Assembly (NCBI GenBank): GCA_038496445.1
Contig: JALMLS010000577.1
Coordinates: 372,001-436,000, forward strand
Direction of reading: 5' to 3'
DNA length: 64,000 bases
DNA from: Trichosphaerium sp. ATCC 40318
Lineage: Eukaryota; Discosea; Flabellinia; Trichosidae
The notes beneath the pieces were generated by a model that made no database searches, had not been told where the DNA came from, and saw nothing but the letters and a program-made list of their open reading frames with translations. The position numbers and the translations under genes were made by a program. Below, in pieces: positions 44,968 through 56,182 of the stretch; the stretch's first letter is position 1, and each line of letters starts with the position of its first letter.

Positions 44968-46099
44968 TTGTTGTTGTTGTAATTGACAAGTTGTGTTTGT
45001 TTAGTAATAAAGAGCAAACGTAGGGTCAAAAGTGGTCATTCGTAGGTTTAACGCGTGAACCAACCCACCACCAGTCTCGACACTATATTTATTGCTCGAG
45101 TTTTTATGGGTTTTTTCGTGAAAATAAAAATACGGTTTAAAACCGCCCTATTGTTGGTGCTGATACTAGCGCTAGTTCTTCTCATTCCGCTAGTACTCAT
45201 CCGGTGCAGGATTATGTCGGGTTTCATTTAAAACAGACATAGTTTGGACAAGAGCATAAAATTACGAGTTTTCTTAGGGACGATTTGGTCGGCAATGTCG
45301 CTTAAAACAGCCAATAACGTACTATTTTTGTACTATTTATTAGTACAACAAAAGGGTTTAAGTGATTGTGGTTGGCTAGAAAACTCATAATTTTATGCTC
45401 TTGTACAAACTTTTCTTTTTAGCTAGCATTTGCTTTGTAGTTATCTGTGGGCGTAAGGTATTCAATACCAAAGTTTTTAACCAAACAAAAAATGTCCCAG
45501 TTTTAAATGCAAATCGACAAGTTAGTAGGGACAGATAACCAAAAACAAATATCACACATGATACTTGAAGATACATTCACTCTTCCACATACCTATCAGT
45601 ATCAAAGATTCTAATCTAACACAAACATATACTCTTCGAGGTCTTATTTTGATGGATATATGTCAACTGTGATAAACAATGGACTTGCAATGATAAAAAT
45701 AATAACTTTCAAAAAAACATGTACAATGCCAAAAACTAGAGATACATTTGGCACATTTCCGTCTTTCCGAATGATCCCCGCCTGTTGCTCATTGTTGGAG
45801 TAGGGATATCTGAAGTAGTGGTGATAACATCCTAAGTTGGAATGAAGAGCAACATATTCCTACCGAACTTTCCAGTGAAGTTGTAATGACCATGGTTCCT
45901 CGAACTCATTTTATTCTGAAAAAGGTACGACTTGGGAGAAGAATTCTTAACTTTTTCTGAAATTAAAACCAAGTTAAAACCAGCTTATTATATAACATCT
46001 ATTGAATGCAAGACAACTCAGCCGCTCAAAAACAAACCAACAAGTACGTGTTATTAGCCACACATCTCAAAACGCTAAAAAACCATCCTGTTAAACACT
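44968..46099. other. Intergenic region with MITE copy 2
   Basis: Besides the MITE, a possible pair of minus exons at about 45775-45925 reads MVITTSLESS then DVITTTSDIPTPTMS, ending MCQMYL. It is Ser/Thr-rich and only about 45 residues, too short to call. No other gene is seen. Confidence 0.4.
45241..45411. mobile_element. MITE copy 2 with long terminal inverted repeats
   Basis: The first about 34 bases (from 45241) and the reverse complement of the last about 34 (to 45411) agree at all but two positions; both contain ACAAGAGCATAAAATTA. The interior (TTTGGTCGGCAATG, AATAACGTACTA) has no open frame. The size of about 170 bp, long inverted ends and a second copy at 43216 fit a non-autonomous DNA transposon. 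No clear target duplication was seen. Confidence 0.8.
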
Positions 46100-46848
46100 T
46101 TGCTAAAGACATTTACTAGTAATGTGATTACAAGCGAAAAATCACGTTTAGTGCTTACAAACATACCAGTTGAACTGAAATTCATGATCTTCAGTCTAGA
46201 TGATGAGGTTTATTTAAAATGGCCTCTCATCTCAAAGAACCTCGCTTATACATCAAGATTTGATGATTTGATGCGTAAGAGTGGCGTGTGGAGAAAATGG
46301 AAGCAAACTAAAGCCGAAACCAGTAGCAGAATTCTTACACGCACTTGGGGAAGAAAGAAACGTTATGGTAAACAGGAAAAAGAACCCAAAAAAACCAAAA
46401 AAGAAAAGTTTGACTTTTCTAGACGAACGCTCTTCTCTGTGTCTAACTTTCGAGCTGGAAAACTACACGGGAAGCAGATAGAGTATTCTGGTAATCAACT
46501 AGTAGCTGAAAGGTATTACAAATATGGCAAGTTGGACGGTAATTTTCGTTCTTATCGATTTGGTAAAGTCAATGTAACATGCCGTTACAAGTCTAACAAG
46601 CTCCATGGAGAGCATAAAGAATACTATGACAATGGAGATATATATCGTATTATACACTATAAAGTACGTGATTTAATCATAATAGACACCAAACGTTGTT
46701 ATTACATTTGTTTTTATTGTGCAATGTAATCTTACTTTGATTGTAGTTTGGAAAAAAGAATGGAGATTGCAAAATTTGGAATTTGGATGGGCAATTATTA
46801 GAGAACAGCGTATATTCTGATGGCATATGGATGAAAAATAAGAAGTAA
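46100..46848 (+). CDS. F-box-like, MORN-type repeat protein 3
   Basis: The N-terminal segment has LTNIPVELKFMIFSLDDEVY, then LKWPLISKNLAYTSRFDD, matching the F-box-like head of the family (PLELQLDII, KWSLLSK, TTRFDN). A lysine-rich linker (KEPKKTKKEKFDFSRR) follows, then about six short MORN-type units (GKQIEYSGNQL, GEHKEYYDNGDIY). An intron at about 46660-46744 (GTACGT...TAG) joins the last unit to FGKKNGDCKIWNLDGQLLEN, ending in KNKK at 46848. This copy is far more diverged than copies 1 and 2 and has fewer repeats. Function as for the family, by inference. Confidence 0.75.
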
Positions 46849-47145
46849 AAATCTACAAATAACTAGACGGAGCTTCTGGGAACCAAATAAATCAATTTCA
46901 ATTGAATGTTGTTTTCAGTAGGATTTTCGAATTGTCTAGGCTAATCCTAGTATCATATTACTACCAAAGGGATGTTACTTCATTTAGTCTCAGCAATAAA
47001 TACTTTGCAAAACCGGACTGCGAATCTGTCGTTACTTCGCTGAGTTTGGTGTGCAAAACCAAGTGCTTCCAGTTTAGGTGAGCAAATCCAGTAAAATTAC
47101 TAAAACTTAACAGAATATTCTCAAACATTTTGAACTCAACACCGC

Positions 47146-49862
47146 ATGTCCGGTACGTTTAACTTGCTGACATAACGTTTTAGATCAATATTTTGCATTC
47201 TAATACGTTATAGACCTTGGAAGAGGGCGCAGAGTCGTCAAAAGGAGAGTAAATGTGAAAAACACCACACGGTCACGGGATAGCGATAAACTAGTCACAT
47301 ACTTGTCCAATAGCGTTACTAAACACGATTTAAAGGCTTATGCCAAACAAAACCTACTAATAAAGGCTACGCTTTCTCCTCGTGCAATGGCTGAGGCTAT
47401 CGCTGATTCTGTACCTGCTGGTACGTTTAACTTAAATCGCTCAACTATTTTTTTTTTCTTTTTTGGGGAAGCGATTTGTTTCTTTTTGTTAACACCTTGA
47501 TAGTTGAATTACTCAAACAAAGAGTATCCGAATTGAAGAATCAAACAAGGGACGCTTCTATTTCAGGTCTAAAATTAAAACACGAGTATGTCTGGGCTTT
47601 ACTTACATTCTGCGGTACGCACATTAATTCACTCAAAAATTGTGATTGATTGTTTTTTTTGGAAAAACCTAAAAACAGTAAGTCCAGAAATTCAAACGTG
47701 AAGAAATTTTAGATTAAAAAAACCTTGTAGTTAAATTGTAATCAATATTCAAAGAGTTTACTTTAAGAATTGTCTTACTAAGTATAGAGCCAAGACTTGT
47801 AAAGCAACAAAAAGGGAAACAACAAAAAAAATCAAAAGCAGAAAGGAAGAGGCAGAGATCCGATTCTTCGAACAGCACAGTCAGATACCAGTCTAAAAAT
47901 AAACGTGCCAAACTGAAGACCAAACCTGAGACTTTGAAGCATAAAAACCAACAAGATGAGCGGAGGGCGAAGACTGGAGACAATCTTCACAGAATAGATA
48001 AAGAAAAATCTAAAGGCATGCTACTAGCAATGGAAGAATTGCAAGAGAATTATGCAGCACAGTTTAGAGAGATTAAAGCAATAGCTAACAAGAACAGTGA
48101 ATCAATTACACGTTACTTCAATACAGAAGGACGGAATAAGCTTATCAGAACCCTCATCAGGACTGGTATGTAATCATTTTCCTTTCCTATTTTATTAACA
48201 TTTCAGATCTATCAATGCTTTGGGATCTTTTACATGAAGAGAAGAGGTATAAGAACACTAAAATGTTATGGTTCTTTGCCTTCATGGTATATACAAAATT
48301 CGTGGGTATGGGTAATAGTGACAAATCAGTATATCCAATGGAAGGTGGTATAATACAGTACCCCAAAAACATAGTTAAAAAAACGCTGTTAAGGAGACTA
48401 AACAATTCTGGCATGAAAGACCTGAAGTGTTGGAATACCTACCAGACACACGGAGACTGTAAAAGACCTGATATATTGTTTACTGCCAATCTAGACACCA
48501 TTGACATACCTAAGTCAATGTACGTTTGTATTTTTTGGGAGGTTAAGAAAGGTAACAGTACTTTTTCAAAGAACGATAGGATGCAAATGGTGTACGTTCT
48601 TTGTTTTTTTCTGGACAACCCTTTCTGCTTTTTGAGCTGTTTCTAACTTTTTTTGAATAGTAGGTATTTACCTCAAGGGTTTCTAGCACAGCCTACCCAA
48701 ACTAGAATCACTGGTGTCTTGTCAAACGCAAAATACATCATGTTCTTTCAGATGAAGTATATTGACGCAACTGGCGAATATGAGGTAGAAGCATCTCCTG
48801 AGTATGAGTATGACTGCTCTGACTCTATGGGTGTTAAGCTAGTAAATCATCTCTTGAGCTGTACACCAAGGTATCTTGGATGGCATATACCAATGTTCGA
48901 ATACAACAAGAAAACTATGTACCTGAGTGTATTCTTGGAACCGGATCAAGTGCTTCTGTGTATAAGCTTAATACAAGAATCCCTGCAGCAGTCAAGGTGT
49001 TTAAAAGCGGATATGAAGAATGGGGGAAAAGGGAGCGCAAAATGTTGGATATTTTATCCGATAATGGTGTATCAGGGACTCCTAAAGTTGTATGTAAATG
49101 TTTTTTCTTGGTTTAAACTAAACTTGTTTTGAGGTCTTTGCGGGTGCAACCATAGATGATGAACAGTTCTATTTTGCCATGACACCTGTCGGTGAGCGAT
49201 TACACTCTAGAATCAATGGAGAAGGACCTTCGTTTTCTCAAGTTGTAGATACTCTACAGCACTCGCACAAACTTGGATATGTTCATAGGTACTTTTTTCT
49301 ATCATTATTTTCATTGACTAATTACCTAACTTATTTAAAAAAAAGGGATGTAACTACAACTAATATTGTAGTCGTACAAGATAATCTTTACTTGATTGAC
49401 TGGAGTACAGCTGTAGAGGTTGATTCTGTACAACTTTACAATGGTACTATTGTGAATGCTTGCGAAGAAGTCCTGCTACAGAGAGCTATTAACAATACTG
49501 TTCAAAATAAGCCTTGGCATGATCTTGAAGCCCTCGTTAGAGGGTACATATTATTTACAATGAAAGATTTTCAAATCGTCAATGACATAATTGATGCGCA
49601 AGATGAAATAGGATGGAGAGGTGTTATTAATCGAGCAATATTTGGGAAGTTTATGAGTAACTGGAGAGCTCTTTGTGCAATTAAGGCGTATTCTAAGCCT
49701 CTATCATATGCACGCAATTGTAATTACAGCGCACTAAAAATGTGGTTTGATGATCACATGGTAGTTCTTAAGGTTGATATTGAGGAATACTCATTTCCCC
49801 AAACCTACCTAGAAAAGCTTGAAAAACAAGAACACGAACACAAAAAGAGAATCTTCAAGTGA
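47146..49862 (+). CDS. Crinkler-like PD-(D/E)XK endonuclease and protein kinase fusion
   Basis: The start at 47146 (MSD) is joined by an intron to LGRGRRVVKRRVNVKN. A helical segment follows, then a very basic region (KQQKGKQQKKSKAERKRQR) suggesting nuclear entry, then a coiled-coil-like stretch (AMEELQENYAAQFREI). The nuclease-like domain has RPDILFT and, about 20 residues on, FWEVKKG, giving the D...ExK signature. The kinase follows: CILGTGSSASVYKL (glycine loop), AAVKVFK (ATP-binding Lys), HKLGYVHRDVTTTNIVV (HRD...N catalytic loop) and YLIDWS (DFG variant DWS). REase-kinase pairs are a known architecture of the CRN/Crinkler class of eukaryotic effectors and related selfish-element proteins (Zhang, Burroughs and Aravind described the class). 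Host-directed or self-directed use cannot be told from sequence. No signal peptide or typical Crinkler N-terminus was recognised. Confidence 0.8.
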
Positions 49863-49975
49863 CGTAATTTACAATTGTAATGGGGTTAATAGTTATGAGG
49901 ACTCGTAAAAATTTCATGTCAGTTGAATATGTTAAACAAATGTACAAAGCACCAAATGAAACGTTTTACCCCGTG

Positions 49976-50476
49976 TTATTTAGAAAACGAGCTACTTCTT
50001 ACTTGTAAAAAGAAGATGAGAGCGCTGACTAAAATAAAGATACAAGGAGAATAAACAAGAAGAAGAGTTAAACTGGCATTTATTTGTGTACCATTTAAGT
50101 TACCTGCACCAAGCCAGCATTCAGAGATAGACTCATATACAATAGTAGCATGATGATAGAAAACCGCAAAGTGTACCACCGTAGAAACAAGCCTCCAAAA
50201 TAGGACGGCCAGAAAACTTGCTGGTTTGATGTTGGTTGTATTACATACAAAGGACATGGAGTGTTTATTGATCACTCAGATAGAACAACTAAGGTAAATG
50301 TCAGAACGCATGTAAGCACCTAACCCCTCTTCTATATATTTGTATGAACAACTGAAGTGCTTAATTCCCTCATTTGAGATTCTGATAGCTGTTGCTAAAC
50401 TGTGACATCCTAAATTTGAAATGTGATCCAAGTGATTATTGTCGAGCCCAACAACTTTGATTAACAAACACAACAA
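49976..50476 (-). pseudogene. Possible LRR-like fragment with hydrophobic tail
   Basis: The minus frame from 50476 contains IKVVGLDNNHLDHI, GCHSLATAIRISNEGIKHF and SCSYKYIEEG, with a spacing like ribonuclease-inhibitor-type leucine-rich repeats. Downstream minus frames are hydrophobic (LYSPCIFILVSALIFFL) but in another frame and of unclear linkage. It is probably the remnant of an LRR gene. Confidence 0.3.
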
Positions 50477-50520
50477 TTATCGTTTTCTTATTGGCGTCAA
50501 TAAACATATCACGCTATCTT

Positions 50521-52492
50521 ATGTATATGTTACAACTATGGCAATTATTGGTTTTCGTGGTAGTTTCTAGAGGTACGCTGTATATTGCATCATACCGCAC
50601 GTGTAGCTTGCTTTTGACAACTTTCCAAGGACAATCTTTTACGGCACAAGTTTCGTACGTGTTAGAGATAGACACGTGCGAGAACGTACTATTAGAACCT
50701 GGTACTTCAACTGAAAGCTTTGCATTGATCAAATACACTACTGAATTCATTATCTGTATGACCGGGTGGTTTGTTAACAGTATTTGTGCTCATGTTACTT
50801 CATTGTAGTTGATGTTTTGAATGCTCAAATCGTTTTAACCTCGTCGGGCTTTAACACAGCTGGTTCTATACATGAGATGATGACAGACTGGTCTAACTAT
50901 ACAAATTGGGCGTCATATCCAAATTCTAGCGGACCTGGTACTTTTTTTCGGGCATTTTGTATTTTATGCCGCATTTGGATTAAAGCAAATAGTTGCTGGA
51001 TTTGATTATGTCTCTGATGCTATTACAACGTACTCTACACTTTCTGATGGCCAAAGATTAAAAGTAAACGCTACAAATGCGAGGAAGGATAAATCTAATG
51101 GTTGGCTCATTAAAAGCAGTATGGCGTAGTTTACCAAACAAGCTAGTTTTTGAAATCACGTGTTTAGGTAGCGGCGACGTCCACAATCATTTCTATTGGT
51201 GTGATGCATCGTCTATACCATCCAGGCCAATATTTACAATTGAGAGTAGCTATCCGTATCCTATTGTGGTACATACATATGAAGATCCACGCACGTGCTT
51301 TGTAAATTAAGGGTTTTGTATTTCATGACAAACAGATTTTTAGTTGGTAAACAAGATTATCCTCCTCCGTATATTGCTTACACACGCCTTTGTGCGTTTA
51401 TTGAAGAAATGGGGTACATTCATCCAGATATCGAAGCGGAATTAAAGAAGGGTTCCATGGTAATTAATGGCCGCCGTGTTGAAACCGAACATGTCCCCGC
51501 TATAAACAACACAATACGCAAGTTGAGTATTGACTTTTATTCTAACGTTCACCGTTAGATGGCTTTTGTATGACTGTCCCTCCTGGACTAAATACAGAAA
51601 CAGTTGATCTTGGCCTTAGTCAGAGTACTGTAAATGTGATGTGGGAACCTCTAGGTTACACAAGGAAGCTTCCGGATGAAATTGGTATGTAACAATCATG
51701 AACCAAGTTGTTCCACATGTTAGATTCACGCGTTTTCTAGGTTGTCAAAGATTCGGCTGTGAAAATAGTACAGTTGTTATAAATGGTACTTTAGAGGGCG
51801 AAGTATTCGGATCTTCGACTGGTATTGTGATCATCAATGATGTCATAATTAATGGAAACTTCAGCGTTCAACAAGGTAAGTGGAATAGGATTTATCTTTA
51901 TGAAACTCAGCGCACGTATTAGGATCGATCACTATTGAATCAAACGAAACTATGGTGACAATAAACGGATGTATATCAGCTACTGAAGGTATCAAAGTAA
52001 GATTAAATAACAGAACATACGTAGATGGTGAAGTTGTGATCCAAGTTTTCACACAGTGTAAATCCCAAGTACGTAGATTAATGCATATCACAAAGTTATG
52101 TATTGGTAGAGCACAACTGTTGAGTTTATTGGTGGAACTACATCCGTACGTATTTCTGTCTTTAGCTGTTTCTTATCTAATACTATGATAGAATGCATGC
52201 GAGAGAATAGAAGCAGTAGAGAGTACTAACGCACGTGGTTTTGCAGTAGCAATATCCATCAATACAAATGATTGCAGAAAGGCAGATGTGAATTTGTATG
52301 TTGTCATACTCTCTGTAGTAGGAGTAGTTGTATTATTATCCCTTATCATTGCAGTGGCTTTATATGGTCATAGGTATGTAATATTATCTTAACTTCAGAT
52401 TGTATTAAACAGTCACTAGATTATACTACCGCAAAGGATTCTCATTTTCTGATGTTGTTATTGCCAGAAGTGACTCGACAAGCAGTGACTGA
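50521..52492 (+). CDS. Type I membrane protein with large extracellular beta-rich region
   Basis: The ATG at 50521 gives a signal peptide (MYMLQLWQLLVFVVVS). About nine exons follow, including GQSFTAQVSYVLEIDTCENV, AQIVLTSSGFNTAGS, IVAGFDYVSDAITTYSTL, WRSLPNKLVFEITCLGSG, VGKQDYPPPYIAYTRLCAFI, STVVINGTLEGEVFG, IIINGNFSVQQ-like beta units and SITIESNETMVTINGC. Near the end NLYVVILSVVGVVVLLSLII is a clear membrane segment. It is followed by YGHR, an intron, and a short cytoplasmic tail rich in Ser (FSFSDVVIARSDSTSSD), stop 52490-52492. Repeated VxINGxx and xxINGN turns suggest a beta-helix or beta-roll near the membrane. I recognise no family. A surface receptor or adhesin is inferred. Some exon joins are tentative. 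Confidence 0.6.
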
Positions 52493-52872
52493 GTGTTTGG
52501 CATATCGCCTGAACTTATTGCTAGATACAGCGTGCATACATCAATAAACTTATATTCACTACTCCTTGTCACAACTACTTCACTATCTTAGTTTGATTCC
52601 ACGGGAACTTGCTTTGCAAGAAACACAAAAAGGATCCCCATAAACTTCATATTCAAGCTATTTTAAACAACTGAGTTGCCTTACTACTAGCTAAAACCTT
52701 GCAAGTTGTGTATTATGTACTCTAAGAGTTTCTGGGAACAGATTATTAAATTTATTTAGATAGCTAGAACCTTTGTACGATTGAGCAGAAATCAATCAAG
52801 TAGATTGAAAGTCGAAAAGCCACTTTTGAGCCACTGTTCGTATTTCACAACACATAACGCTAAGCGATTATT
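52493..52872. other. Intergenic, no gene recognised
   Basis: Spacer between the membrane protein and the truncated F-box copy. No features are seen. Confidence 0.4.
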
Positions 52873-53205
52873 ATGGATCAAACATCGTATAAGGAGGTAA
52901 TAATAACGTGCTTGTTAAGTAAACTGATAAACAAATAGATAAAGAAGTCAGACACAGCTTTTTGGAACCCATTACTACTACGCCTTCCCCAAAAAATACA
53001 ACAGAAGATTATCAAGCTAGACTTTGAAGTCTATTTGAAGTGGCCTCTATTTTCTAGGTACTCGGCAATCACAACAAGGTTTGATGGATACTTGAGGAAA
53101 CAAGGCAGTTGGAAGCAACACGCTGTCAATCAAATAGATTCGGAGGTTGAAGGCGTTAGACAAGTTGTAATAACAAGCGATCACGTGGTTTGTCAACAAT
53201 TTTAG
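52873..53205 (+). pseudogene. Truncated F-box/MORN family member (head only)
   Basis: The ATG at 52873 (MDQTSYKE), an intron to about 52946, then SDTAFWNPLLLRLPQKIQ, IIKLDFEVYLKWPLFSRY and ITTRFDGYLRKQGSW reproduce the family's head (LP.ELQ.II.LD.EVY.KW.L.SK, TTRFDN.L.KHG.W). The stretch VRQVVITSDHVVCQQF aligns with the linker VSDHQIRTTGSQVVCQE of copies 1 and 2, after which a TAG stops the frame. No repeat units follow in the next few hundred bases. It is a 3'-truncated copy or a head-only gene. Confidence 0.7.
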
Positions 53206-53642
53206 TAAGTCCGTTCGCGTGCCTTCTCTCACTGAACATCGCAAATCGATTCTGCTAAAAGAAGTACACTAGAAGTATTGTCATATCGATCGTCAAGATT
53301 TTCTCTGAATATTTCCACGCTTATTTCACTTCTTTTTTAATTCTACTTCAATACAAGAGACTAGTTTTCTAAGAGATTAATTCCACACAAGCTATACGTT
53401 GAAATTGGTAACGAGCGCTCTAGATTAGTACATTTAATAACCCGTACGAGAAACACTTTCTATATAGAGATGGTAACCTATCCTTGCAACTAACAGATTT
53501 AGCGCTCTTACAGCAACACGGGTACCGCTTAAACAAGGGACATTCATGACATACAATGCACCATTTTGGGTGGATTTGAACCCCAAATTAACTGTCTTGT
53601 GAAACCCCATTTTTTTGGACTTGACATAACAAATTAGAACAC
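53206..53642. other. Intergenic, no gene recognised
   Basis: A tRNA T-arm-like string on the minus strand at about 53570-53590 lacks the rest of a tRNA (see rejected items). No other signal is seen. Confidence 0.4.
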
Positions 53643-54682
53643 ATGAGCGAGACAATAGCACCAGCCGCGCTATACACCCAAAACGTTGCTGAGAAATGGA
53701 GCAGAGTGTATGGAGGTAAAGGAAACTTTCTTAAACCTTACGTTCGCTCCCAAATATTCAAACTACTCGGAAACATAAAAAACAAGTCTATTCTAGACGC
53801 TGGATGCGGTACAGGTACAATTAAACGCGAATATACAAGATTCAGCTATAAAACAACCTTTAAAAGTCACAATACGCGCTTTTTCACTATATACGTTGTT
53901 AATTGGTTTCAAAACTAGGTGATTGGGTATTTGAAGCATCAAAGAGAGGCGCACGTGCTTCAGGGATCGATCAATCGAGTGATATGATTTCACAAGCGAA
54001 AAAAAGAGCCAAGTCTTTGGACATTGATGCATCGTGAGTCTTTTCTTTCTTCTTCAAAGTTTTTCTGTTAGTGGCATGCGATGAGTTCTATTGTTAACCT
54101 ATATCAAGGTTTGATACTGTTGCACTTGGAAGTACAACTGCTGCAGAAAAAGGAGAACAATTCGAACTTGTTTTATGCAACTATGTCCTTCAGTGTGCTC
54201 AGAGCGTTGAAGCCTTACAAACTATGATAAATAGTTTATTCGGTTATACAGCTGCTAATGGGAAATGCTATATTATTTTCCCGTTAAATAAAGCGTTGTT
54301 GAAGAAAGGTAACATGACTAACAGCGTGATGTTTTTTTTTGAAAACTTATTTTTTGTCTAAGATCAAAAAACACTAAAGGCTTATGGATGTATAACGCAA
54401 TTGGACTTATCTAAGATCCCACAAGAACCTACAGATGCTGTTGAATATAACTATACAGTAAGATTAGAAAGTGGAGAAGGTGTTAACCTAAAGGGATACG
54501 ACTACAAGGAGTCAACAGCAATCGATTGTCTAAAAAAAGCAGGGTTCTCAAAAATACGTAAATTGAATGCACTCAAGGAGTACGACAATGATGACTTGGG
54601 TAAAACTGGACTATCAAAGGAGTCTTTTGAAGAAATATTAAAGTGGTTTGACTACACTGTATTACTGGAAGCTACAAAGTAA
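53643..54682 (+). CDS. Class I SAM-dependent methyltransferase
   Basis: Exon 1 encodes YTQNVAEKWSRVYGGKGNFL and SILDAGCGTG, the glycine-rich SAM-binding motif I, continued after an intron by DWVFEASKRGARASGIDQSS (motif II with acidic Asp) and MISQAKKRAKSLDIDAS. The next exon has FELVLCNYVLQCAQSVEAL (motif IV/post-IV region, as in ubiquinone- or sterol-type and Methyltransf_11 enzymes) and GKCYIIFPLNKALL. The last exon (LEATK end at 54682) holds GYDYKESTAIDCLKKAGFSK and KWFDYTVLLE. Four exons total about 280 residues. The substrate is unknown; a small-molecule acceptor is likely from the fold type. It is cytosolic, with no signal peptide. Confidence 0.82.
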
Positions 54683-54986
54683 GACTCTCACATTGTAAGG
54701 AATAAAAAAGTTTACACATGCTACTCTTTGTTACCATAACCTACTATGATGGCATAACTTATGCTCCCAGAATGGTCGCTAGAACCAATGACGTTCATCT
54801 CCAAGTTAGTCATTTTTCTTATCGACAAACTACTTAGTCAATACAAGTAGTAATTCACAATTCTGTCACAACAATACTTCCTGCCGACTGCTAAGGATTA
54901 CCTTTAGGTGTTTTGTTGTTGTAGGTGCACCATCAGAAGCTCAATACCTTGTTTAAGCCAATCGCTACTTAGTTTAAATTCTTACA

Positions 54987-55899
54987 ATGGCTGCAGCTTC
55001 AGAAAGCAATTCTGACGAGGAACTTCGTTCTCAAGGTCTAAGTATTACTGAGCGTGTCAAACACTCAGTACATCATAAAGTAAAAAAGATATTAAAACAA
55101 AGAAGACGAAATGCTTTAATTGTTATCATTGGCGGCTTAGTACTTGCTCTGGCATTCTCTGTTGTTGGTATGGTTCGTATAGAACATTTTACTCATGAAT
55201 TGGAGCACGTGGCGAATATATCGGTCACGTTCGAGGAGAAAATCTTTGTAGAAGAAGCAGAAGAGCTTATTTACTCTTCGCAATTGTTTTACATTCTACT
55301 ACTCGCTGAAACGGCGATTGTGTTCTTGGATGTTCTTACTGAAGCTATAGTATGGATTTCTCCATTCAAATGTTTAGGTACTTGATCACGTGATCCACAC
55401 AAAACCAAAAAAAAAATTCCAAAAAAAAACAACGCGTTTTCTCGTGTCTCTTGCTTAACTCTTCTCTTTAGGCGTGTTGTTCTTTTTCATTAACTTGGCC
55501 ATTGATACCATACCTCCTCTTATAGAATACGTATCTATATTCTTTCTCTTTGATTACATCAACAGTATTCGTATAATATCGCCTTCATTTGAACAGACAA
55601 GCAAAAATATCTTAAGTTTTTTGCAAATCGAAAACCTTGTTTACATCATTTTATGCATTCTCTACTTTTCCAACTATAAAAAGTTCCTACAAGACGAAGG
55701 CACTAATAGAGGGTCTTATTTTATGCAATTAATTTCGCCTGGATTTAAAAAACAAGTAAAAGAAGAAGCAGAAGAGCTAGAGAAGCATGAGAAGCTTGTT
55801 TATAATTTAAGTACTTTTGAAAACATGCTTTTCTTTTGGCCTTTGGATAAATGGGAGAACTATGTAAAGAAAAGTGGCAAGAAGCCATCAGAATTTTGA
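54987..55899 (+). CDS. Multipass membrane protein, family unknown
   Basis: Two exons are separated by an intron at 55377-55472. Exon 1 has a charged N-terminus (SNSDEELRSQGLSITERVKH, KKILKQRRR), a membrane segment (NALIVIIGGLVLALAFSVVG), a loop, and a second segment (LFYILLLAETAIVFLDVL). Exon 2 gives two to three more (LFFFINLAIDTIPPLIEYVS, NLVYIILCILYFSNY) and a charged cytoplasmic end (KKQVKEEAEELEKHEKL). Total length is about 270 residues. The Arg-rich stretch before the first segment suggests a cytosolic N-terminus. I recognise no family. Confidence 0.65.
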
Positions 55900-56182
55900 T
55901 GCGCAAAAGGAGACTCAGTGGTATACTAGGTTAATAAAGTAATTTAAAGTAGACGTTTCATCTAAAAGACTGTTTTGTATTGTCGATAAAAAAGAACTCG
56001 GTTTTGTTCATCATTGTGAGCATAAAGTTTGTGCTAACAAGCAAAATGGTTTAGTTACATGCTAGCACCTATAACACAAACTATGAGGATGAAAAAGGTT
56101 TAGGTCATGAGTACGGACAAACTTAAAATTGGAGCGTTAATCTTTTTTATTGGTCACTTAGAAGAAGAGTTTTGTATCTTGA

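Noticed and set aside
45775-45935. Possible short minus-strand exons rich in Ser/Thr
   Set aside because: Only about 45 residues with no recognised start, domain or further exons.
53560-53600. tRNA-like T-arm GGGGTTCAAATCCACCC on the minus strand
   Set aside because: No A box, anticodon arm or acceptor stem of suitable spacing is present.
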